From Paenibacillus agaridevorans (GTDB lineage: Bacteria; Bacillota; Bacilli; Paenibacillales; Paenibacillaceae), in NCBI RefSeq assembly GCF_003112455.1, contig NZ_BDQX01000054.1:145479-195395 (forward strand): DNA of 49,917 nucleotides. Reading direction: 5' to 3'. Numbering within the stretch: the first letter of the stretch is position 1; every line of letters starts with the position of its first letter. A program made the position numbers and the translations under genes. Below the pieces are notes generated by a model. It was not told the origin of the DNA. It did not search any database and worked only from the letters and a program-made list of their open reading frames with translations. This document shows positions 44,643-49,917 of this stretch, piece by piece.

Positions 44643-45500
44643 TTAAAATTGCGACATCGATTTGCGATATTCTCTTGGCGATACGGAGGAGATCTTTTTG
44701 AACGTCTTGCCAAAGTGAGAAAAATTATCGAAGCCGACACGCTCCGCCACCGCGGAGACGGTAAGCTCCGACTCGCGGAGCAGGCGCTGAGCCTCCTTTA
44801 CCCGCGTCAGCACAACGTAATCCGTAAACGCGAAACCCGTCACTTCCTTGAACATGCGGCTAAGATAATGCGGGCTGATGAAGAAACGCTCGGACAGATC
44901 TGCAAGCCGCAGCGACTCGTCGTAATGTCCGTTAATGTAACGGACGATCTCCGATATTTTGGCATGGAGAGGGGAGACGTGCTGGAACGGCTCCGGCTGA
45001 TGGCTTGCCGAGTAGCGTCCGCACAGAAGCAGCAGACTTGCCGCGGCATTGCGGATCGCCAGGTGGTAGCCCGTCTCGCGAACGTCTGCCTCGAGACGCA
45101 TGGCCCGGACGGACGCCTCGGCGGCAAGGCTCTCTTGCCGGGGCAGCCTCAGCACGCGGATCTCCGGGGAGAATAACGCGCCGAACATCCCGGACAGCTC
45201 GGCTCCAAGATCGCGCAGCCATTCATCCGAGAAGTGAAGAATCAGCCGTTCGTGACGGGCGTCCCCGGTCTGCATCGTTCGATGGAGCATCTCTTTGCCG
45301 ATAAAGACAAGGTCGCCTTGCTCCACGAAATAGGAGCGGTCCTCAATAAAATAGATTCGGCTGCCGGACAGCAAGTAATACACCTCGTAATAAGGATGGA
45401 AGTGATCGATTGTCATCGTGTACGGTTCGGTTCGTTTCATATATTCGATATAAAGTTTGGCGGGATCGCCGAAGCTGACGTAATCGGATAGAGCGGCCAT
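44643..45500 (-). CDS. AraC-family regulator divergent from the uxaC operon
   Basis: A 285-residue AraC-type activator: N-terminal cupin (DHFHPYYEVYYLLSGSRIYFI...VEQGDLVFIGKEMLH), C-terminal double helix-turn-helix (LRLADLSERFFISPHYLSRMFKEVTG, then VAERVGFDNFSHFGKTFKKISSVSPREYRK). Start at 45500 after GAGGAG. It is transcribed away from the Gfo/Idh-uxaC operon with 131 bp between, so it is the likely activator of that operon, responding to a uronate or related sugar. The shared region includes an AATTGAC-like tract at ~45554, a possible promoter. Confidence 0.92.
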   Translation of the reverse strand: MAALSDYVSFGDPAKLYIEYMKRTEPYTMTIDHFHPYYEVYYLLSGSRIYFIEDRSYFVEQGDLVFIGKEMLHRTMQTGDARHERLILHFSDEWLRDLGAELSGMFGALFSPEIRVLRLPRQESLAAEASVRAMRLEADVRETGYHLAIRNAAASLLLLCGRYSASHQPEPFQHVSPLHAKISEIVRYINGHYDESLRLADLSERFFISPHYLSRMFKEVTGFAFTDYVVLTRVKEAQRLLRESELTVSAVAERVGFDNFSHFGKTFKKISSVSPREYRKSMSQF

Positions 45501-45631
45501 ATGAGATCTCCTCTTTTCGCAAGATATGCGTGGTTTGATGCAATTTGAGCATTAATTGACAAGTATTATAGCATTTCCTTGCTGTAAGATGAAGATGAGA
45601 ATGCATATGCGATAACTAGGAGGATAATCAT

Positions 45632-46927
45632 ATGACGAAAAAAAGATATGTACTGGTCGGAACAGGCGGACGCGCGGAGTTTTTCTACGGCGCAATTGCC
45701 AAGGACTTTAAGGAAACTTCTGAGCTTGTCGCGTTCTGTGATCTGAACTTGACGCGTATGGAATACGCCAACAAAATGCTCGTGACCAAATACGATTACG
45801 AGCCGGTGCGCACGTATGCCGCCGACCGCTTCGATGAGATGATTGAAGTCGAGAAGCCGGACGCCGTTATTGTGACAAGCGTTGACCGCACGCATCATAC
45901 GTATATCATCCGCGCATTGGAGCTCGGCTGCGACGTCATCACCGAAAAGCCGATGACCGTGGACGAGAAAAAATGCCAGGAGATTCTGGACGCGGTAGAG
46001 CGTACGGGCCGGAACGTCCGCGTGACGTTCAACTATCGATATGCGCCGCATCATACAAAAGCGCGCGAGCTTATTGACAGCGGAGTCATCGGCAAAGTGA
46101 CCTCCGTACACTTCGAATGGCTGCTCAACACGCAGCACGGCGCGGACTACTTCCGCAGATGGCACCGCAACAAAAACAACAGCGGTGGCCTGCTCGTCCA
46201 CAAGTCGACGCATCACTTCGATCTCGTCAACTTCTGGATCGGTTCGGAGCCTGAATCCGTATTCGCCTACGGCGACTTGTTGTTCTACGGCAGGGAGAAC
46301 GCAGAAGGCCGCGGCGAGACGAAGTTCTACGAGCGCGCCACGGGCAACGCCAATGCGAAGGAAGATCCTTTCGCGCTGCATCTGGACAGCAACGACCATC
46401 TGAAAGCCATGTATCTCGACGCCGAGCACGAAGACGGCTACCGTCGCGATCAGAGCGTATTCGGCGACGGAATCAACATCGAAGATACGATGGGCGTGCT
46501 CGTCAAATATAAAAACAACGCCATTCTTACTTATTCTTTAAATGCCTATATGCCTTGGGAAGGTTACCGTATCGCGTTTAACGGTACGAAAGGCCGCATC
46601 GAGATGAGCATTATTGAACAGTCTTACGTCAACTCCGGTGGCGACAAGGCGCTTGAAGGGGCGGTCATCGGCAAGACGCTGAACGTATTCCCGATGTTCG
46701 GTACGCCTTACACCGTCGAAGTCGAAGAAGGCAAGGGCGGCCATGGCGGCGGCGACCCCGTACTGCTTAACGATCTGTTCGGCGTGCCGAAGGAAGATCG
46801 CTTCCGCCGCGCGGCGAACCATGTGGACGGCGCAAGATCGATTCTGACCGGCATCGCCGCAAACCGTTCCATTCAGACGGGGCAAGCCGTACAGGTTGAT
46901 ACTTTGGTGAAATTCCACCAGTCCTAA
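45632..46927 (+). CDS. Gfo/Idh/MocA-family oxidoreductase upstream of uxaC
   Basis: A 431-residue oxidoreductase, long for the superfamily. Rossmann loop YVLVGTGGRAEFF, EKP motif in DVITEKPMTV, and GGLLVHKSTHHFDLVNFWIG, where the usual GTH appears as STHH. An ~60-residue insertion rich in charged residues (YERATGNANAKEDPF...DAEHEDGYRRD) and a C-terminal extension ending in a Gly-rich GKGGHGGGDP explain the length. AGGAGG precedes the ATG. It lies 25 bp before uxaC on the same strand, so its product probably handles a uronate or makes a compound entering that pathway. Confidence 0.9.
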   Translation: MTKKRYVLVGTGGRAEFFYGAIAKDFKETSELVAFCDLNLTRMEYANKMLVTKYDYEPVRTYAADRFDEMIEVEKPDAVIVTSVDRTHHTYIIRALELGCDVITEKPMTVDEKKCQEILDAVERTGRNVRVTFNYRYAPHHTKARELIDSGVIGKVTSVHFEWLLNTQHGADYFRRWHRNKNNSGGLLVHKSTHHFDLVNFWIGSEPESVFAYGDLLFYGRENAEGRGETKFYERATGNANAKEDPFALHLDSNDHLKAMYLDAEHEDGYRRDQSVFGDGINIEDTMGVLVKYKNNAILTYSLNAYMPWEGYRIAFNGTKGRIEMSIIEQSYVNSGGDKALEGAVIGKTLNVFPMFGTPYTVEVEEGKGGHGGGDPVLLNDLFGVPKEDRFRRAANHVDGARSILTGIAANRSIQTGQAVQVDTLVKFHQS

Positions 46928-46952
46928 TGAACCGATAAGAGGAGGGATACGT

Positions 46953-48359
46953 TTGAAGCCATTTTTGGACGATAACTTTCTGCTAAATAACGAGACGGCG
47001 GTGCAGTTGTACCATAACCGGGTAAAGAATCTTCCTATCATCGATTATCATTGCCATCTTAGTCCGCAGCAAATCTACGAGAACACAAGCTTCTCCACCA
47101 TTACGGAGGCTTGGCTCTACGGCGATCATTACAAGTGGCGGGCGATGCGCGCGAACGGCGTGGAGGAGCGTCTGGTAACGGGGGGCGAAGGCGCTTCCGA
47201 TTACGATCGGTTCCTCGCCTGGGCGAAAACGGTGCCGCAGACGATCGGCAATCCGCTCTACCATTGGTCGCATCTGGAACTGCGCCGGTTCTTTGGCGTG
47301 GAGGAGCTCCTTAACGAAGAAAACGCTCCCGTCATCTGGGAGAAAGTGAACGCGCAGCTGGCGACGGGAGAATTTAAAGCCCGCGATCTGATCAGGAAGT
47401 CCGGCGTCGAGGTCATCTGTACGACCGACGATCCAGTCGATTCGCTGGAATATCATAAGTTGATCAAGGAGCTCGACGGCTTCGATACGCTTGTCCTGCC
47501 ATCGTTCCGACCCGACAAGGCGCTGGAGATCAACCGGCCGACGTTCCTCGGCTGGATCGGGCAGCTCGGAGAAGCCGCGGGGGTTACGATCAAGGATTAT
47601 TCCGAACTTCTGGCGGCGCTGGAGTCCCGAATCCGCTTCTTCCACGAAGTCGGCTGCCGCGTGTCGGATCACGCTTTCGATTACGTGCCTTACGCGGAGA
47701 CGACGGCCGAAGCGGCCGCAGCGATCTTTGCGAAAGCGCTGAACGGCGAAGTCGTTACTCTCGAAGAAGAGAAGCAATACAAAACGTTCACGTTCCTGTT
47801 CATGGGCCGCTTGTACGCGGAGCTGGGCTGGGCGATGCAGCTTCATATCAATGCTTCGCGTAACAACAATCGCCGGATGTTCGGCAAGCTGGGGCCGGAT
47901 ACGGGCTTCGACTCCATCGGAGATGCCCCGGTCGCAGGGCCGCTGACGCGACTCCTGGACGAGCTTGACGGAGACGACGCGCTGCCGAAAACGATTCTGT
48001 ATTCCTTGAACGCGCGGGACAACGAAGTGCTTGCGGCGCTGATGGGCAGCTTCCAGGGCGGAGGCGTGCCGGGCAAGATTCAGCTGGGTTCGGCCTGGTG
48101 GTTCAACGATACGAAAAACGGCATGCTGGATCAGATGAATTCGCTCGCGAACTTTGGTTTGCTGAGCCGGTTCGTCGGCATGCTGACGGATTCCCGCAGC
48201 TTCCTCTCCTATACGCGGCACGAATATTTCCGTCGTCTGCTCTGCAATCTGCTCGGCGAATGGGTAGAGAACGGAGAAGCGCCGAACGATCCCGAGCTTT
48301 TGGGATCCATCGCGGAAAACGTCTCTTACCGCAACGCGAAAGCGTATTTCGGCTTCTAG
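46953..48359 (+). CDS. uxaC: Glucuronate/galacturonate isomerase
   Basis: A 468-residue TIM-barrel metal-dependent isomerase converting D-glucuronate to D-fructuronate and D-galacturonate to D-tagaturonate, the first step in breaking down pectin and glucuronoxylan sugars. The metal-site HxH is H33 and H35 in IIDYHCHLSP, with EVICTTDDPVD, FRPDKALEI and LHINASRNNN further on, and WWFNDTKNGM near the end. TTG start at 46953, 6 nt after GGAGGG. Other steps of the route (uxaB/uxuB, uxuA, kdgK, kdgA) are not in the window. Confidence 0.95.
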   Translation: MKPFLDDNFLLNNETAVQLYHNRVKNLPIIDYHCHLSPQQIYENTSFSTITEAWLYGDHYKWRAMRANGVEERLVTGGEGASDYDRFLAWAKTVPQTIGNPLYHWSHLELRRFFGVEELLNEENAPVIWEKVNAQLATGEFKARDLIRKSGVEVICTTDDPVDSLEYHKLIKELDGFDTLVLPSFRPDKALEINRPTFLGWIGQLGEAAGVTIKDYSELLAALESRIRFFHEVGCRVSDHAFDYVPYAETTAEAAAAIFAKALNGEVVTLEEEKQYKTFTFLFMGRLYAELGWAMQLHINASRNNNRRMFGKLGPDTGFDSIGDAPVAGPLTRLLDELDGDDALPKTILYSLNARDNEVLAALMGSFQGGGVPGKIQLGSAWWFNDTKNGMLDQMNSLANFGLLSRFVGMLTDSRSFLSYTRHEYFRRLLCNLLGEWVENGEAPNDPELLGSIAENVSYRNAKAYFGF

Positions 48360-48416
48360 ATCGACAAGCGGTCAAGGCCTAAGCTCTTCGACTAAAACGG
48401 CAATCATAAAGTGCAA

Positions 48417-48583
48417 GTTCAAAAAGTTCGGTTATCAGTACCGAGAAGATTGAATGAAGCTAGAACCTGAGGAGCGGAGCGTAGTGTAAGCTACGTGAGC
48501 ACCGGAAGATTCGGCTGAATTCGATATTCGACGTCGAGTAGGCTACTAGGATTACTTCGTAATGGGAAGCGGACTTTTTGAAC
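48417..48583. repeat. Structured ~167-bp element with 11-bp terminal inverted repeats
   Basis: GTTCAAAAAGT (48417-48427) and ACTTTTTGAAC (48573-48583) are perfect inverted ends, extendable by two pairs if G-U is allowed. The interior has no ORF but several small hairpins: CGGT...ACCG (48430-48443), CGTAG-TGTAAG-CTACG, GTAG-G-CTAC and ATTAC-TTC-GTAAT (48551-48563). It could be a non-autonomous mobile element or a structured RNA at the end of the uxaC transcript. From memory it resembles sequences repeated in Paenibacillus genomes. Confidence 0.65.
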
Positions 48584-48602
48584 AACCTCTTAAATAGATA
48601 CG

Positions 48603-48655
48603 AAACAGCGTCTTTCAGGAACGCCCATCAGGACGGTCCGCGAAAGACGCTGTTT
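48603..48655. terminator. 14-bp inverted repeat, possible uxaC terminator
   Basis: AAACAGCGTCTTTC (48603-48616) is the perfect inverse of GAAAGACGCTGTTT (48642-48655), loop 25 nt, followed on the plus strand by GTGTATTTTAG. It may end the uxaC transcript. The T run is broken, so the call is moderate. Confidence 0.55.
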
Positions 48656-48849
48656 GTGTATTTTAGCATCTGAGGTCCTGCTACATTGGCGGCAATGCAG
48701 AACCATTCGGCTTGAGACATAACTTTGCCCGCAAGATAAAAGGCAAGCCCCCCTAAAAGCTCGAACGCAAAAAATTCCTTCCATTGCCATGCTTGCACCA
48801 CCACAATGACATAACGCTTGTTTTTCGCCGACGGTATTCGTCCAATCAT
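48628..48849 (-). CDS. Possible small hydrophobic protein (73 aa)
   Basis: A 73-residue frame starting MIGRIPSAKNKRYVIVVVQAW, with a hydrophobic stretch (FELLGGLAFYLAGKV) and two Cys or fewer. AAGGGGCG precedes the ATG by ~9 nt, but that site lies in the arm of a 10-bp inverted repeat (48859-48868 with 48897-48906). The gene end overlaps the 14-bp inverted repeat. It might be real or a decayed remnant. Confidence 0.35.
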   Translation of the reverse strand: MIGRIPSAKNKRYVIVVVQAWQWKEFFAFELLGGLAFYLAGKVMSQAEWFCIAANVAGPQMLKYTNSVFRGPS

Positions 48850-48918
48850 CCGTCATTCGCCCCTTCGCCTTCTCGAAATAACCGTAACTAAGGTATGCGA
48901 AGGGGCTTTTCCAAAATG

Positions 48919-49917
48919 CTAAGAAATATCAAGCAGGGCGGCGGTTAGAATATCCGCCATCTCGTCGATATGCCTCTGCTCCGCGATCAGAGGCGGCATG
49001 AGCCGAATCGTCGATTCGCCCGTCACGTTAACGAGCAGTCCCAGCTCCATGCAGCGCGTGGCCAGCTTAGCCGCCAGTCCGTTCGGCATGTCGAAGGCGG
49101 CCAGCAGCCCAAGCCCTCTCGGATTCCGGACGAGATTATGCGACTCCAGCAGGCGGAGCTTCCCGAGCAGGTAGCCGCCTTGCCGCTGCGCGTTCTCCGT
49201 CAGACGGCGATCCAGCAGCTCGCGTACGACGGCATAGCCCACAGCCATGCCAAGCGGCTGGCCGATATACGTGCCGCCTTGGTCGCCCGGCTCGAAGAGA
49301 TTGAACTTGTCGACGGCGAGCGTTGCCGACAGGGGGTAGCCGCCGCCGATTCCTTTGCCCAGCGTCATGATGTCAGGTTTGATGCCGTAATGCTCCCAGG
49401 CGAACAGCTTGCCCGTCCGGCCGAGTCCCGTCTGCACCTCGTCGAAGATCAGCGCGATGCCGTACATGTCGCATATTTTGCGAAGTCCGAACAAGTACGC
49501 TTCGTCGACGGCATGCACGCCGCCTTCGCCTTGCACGAGCTCCAGCATGATGGCGCACGTCCGGTTGGAGACGGCGGAGAAGCAGGCGTCGAGGTCTCCC
49601 ATAGGCACATGGATAAACCCGGGAACCTTCGGCTCGAACAGGCTTTCCCACTGCTGCTTGCCGGTTGCGGACATCATGGCAAGCGTCCGGCCATGGAAGC
49701 TGTTCCGCATCGTGATAATCTCGTACGCGCCGTCCAGATGGAGAGCGCCATGCTTACGGGCAAGCTTCACGGCGCATTCGTTTGCTTCCGCTCCGGTGCT
49801 GCCGAAGAATGCTTTGTCCATGCCGCTGATGTCCGTCAGCAGCTCCGCGAACCGAATCATCGGCTCGTTGAAATAGGCGGGACTGGCCAGCACGAGCCGG
49901 GAAGCCTGATCCGCCAG
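48919..49917 (-). CDS. Acetylornithine/ornithine-type class III aminotransferase (N-terminus outside window)
   Basis: The last ~332 residues of a pyridoxal-phosphate enzyme; the frame stays open to the window edge, so about 60-70 N-terminal residues are missing. Seen: GSTGAEANECAVKLAR (phosphate loop), SFHGRTLAMMSATG, ELVQGEGG, the cofactor Asp in LIFDEVQTGLGRTGK, and the PLP-binding Lys in TLGKGIGGGYPLSA. This matches ArgD/RocD-like enzymes that move the delta-amino group of (acetyl)ornithine to 2-oxoglutarate; GABA-type enzymes are less likely given GRTGKLFAWEHYGIKPD. No other arginine gene is visible. Stop TAG at 48919. Confidence 0.88.
   Translation of the reverse strand: MADQASRLVLASPAYFNEPMIRFAELLTDISGMDKAFFGSTGAEANECAVKLARKHGALHLDGAYEIITMRNSFHGRTLAMMSATGKQQWESLFEPKVPGFIHVPMGDLDACFSAVSNRTCAIMLELVQGEGGVHAVDEAYLFGLRKICDMYGIALIFDEVQTGLGRTGKLFAWEHYGIKPDIMTLGKGIGGGYPLSATLAVDKFNLFEPGDQGGTYIGQPLGMAVGYAVVRELLDRRLTENAQRQGGYLLGKLRLLESHNLVRNPRGLGLLAAFDMPNGLAAKLATRCMELGLLVNVTGESTIRLMPPLIAEQRHIDEMADILTAALLDIS

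Overview
The window reads as chromosome of a spore-forming Bacillota, most likely Paenibacillus or a close relative such as Cohnella. The grounds are AGGAGG-type ribosome binding sites, a leucine T-box ilv-leu operon, an L20-leader infC operon with an AUU start, sigI-rsgI, the mnmL-mnmM tRNA modification pair, a Zur-type zagA gene, short Gfo/Idh-AraC sugar clusters, and GC-leaning coding sequence between AT-rich promoters. I see no rRNA, tRNA, phage, insertion sequence, CRISPR array or restriction/defence locus.

Layout. 1-5.6 kb: a B12-binding radical SAM protein (+), a repeat-filled convergent gap, then a leftward operon mnmL-mnmM-VOC protein-manA. 5.7-10.6 kb: a small conserved protein, trmB, a PAP2 phosphatase (-), a GT4 glycosyltransferase, a possible 53-residue ORF and a membrane GT2 glycosyltransferase. 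10.7-12.3 kb: infC-rpmI-rplT with strong promoter and L20 leader. 12.4-13.3 kb: four spaced palindromes and a GNAT gene (-). 13.5-19 kb: promoter, Leu T-box, ilvB-ilvH-ilvC-leuA and terminator. 19-20.7 kb: two HD-GYP-type genes (-). 21-24.6 kb: leuB, a 2-Cys peroxiredoxin behind a PerR-like box, an SMP-30-family protein and a zinc-ribbon-like protein. 24.7-30.2 kb: sigI-rsgI, a soluble sensor kinase and leucyl aminopeptidase. 30.5-34.7 kb: sucA-sucB. 34.7-48.4 kb: a sugar-metabolism island with five Gfo/Idh oxidoreductases, three AraC regulators, an SDR, an aldo/keto reductase and uronate isomerase uxaC, interrupted by the zinc-responsive GTPase gene zagA. 48.4-49.9 kb: a structured repeat element and a class III aminotransferase cut by the window end.

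How the genes work together. IlvB/IlvH, IlvC, LeuA and LeuB cover much of branched-chain amino acid synthesis under a leucine-specific T-box; ilvD, leuC and leuD are not here. MnmL and MnmM are successive steps of wobble-uridine modification. SigI and RsgI form a transmembrane signalling pair. SucA and SucB are two of the three 2-oxoglutarate dehydrogenase subunits. The AraC/Gfo-Idh/UxaC genes look like induced catabolism of sugars or uronic acids.

No complete undescribed protein system is evident. The less ordinary material is non-coding: three different repeat families, each in a long gap between converging genes (1.9-2.5 kb, 12.4-12.6 kb, 48.4-48.6 kb); two mutually exclusive hairpins before ilvC; and a terminator-like hairpin between two Zur boxes before zagA. 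All functional names come from reading sequence; no database search was run.
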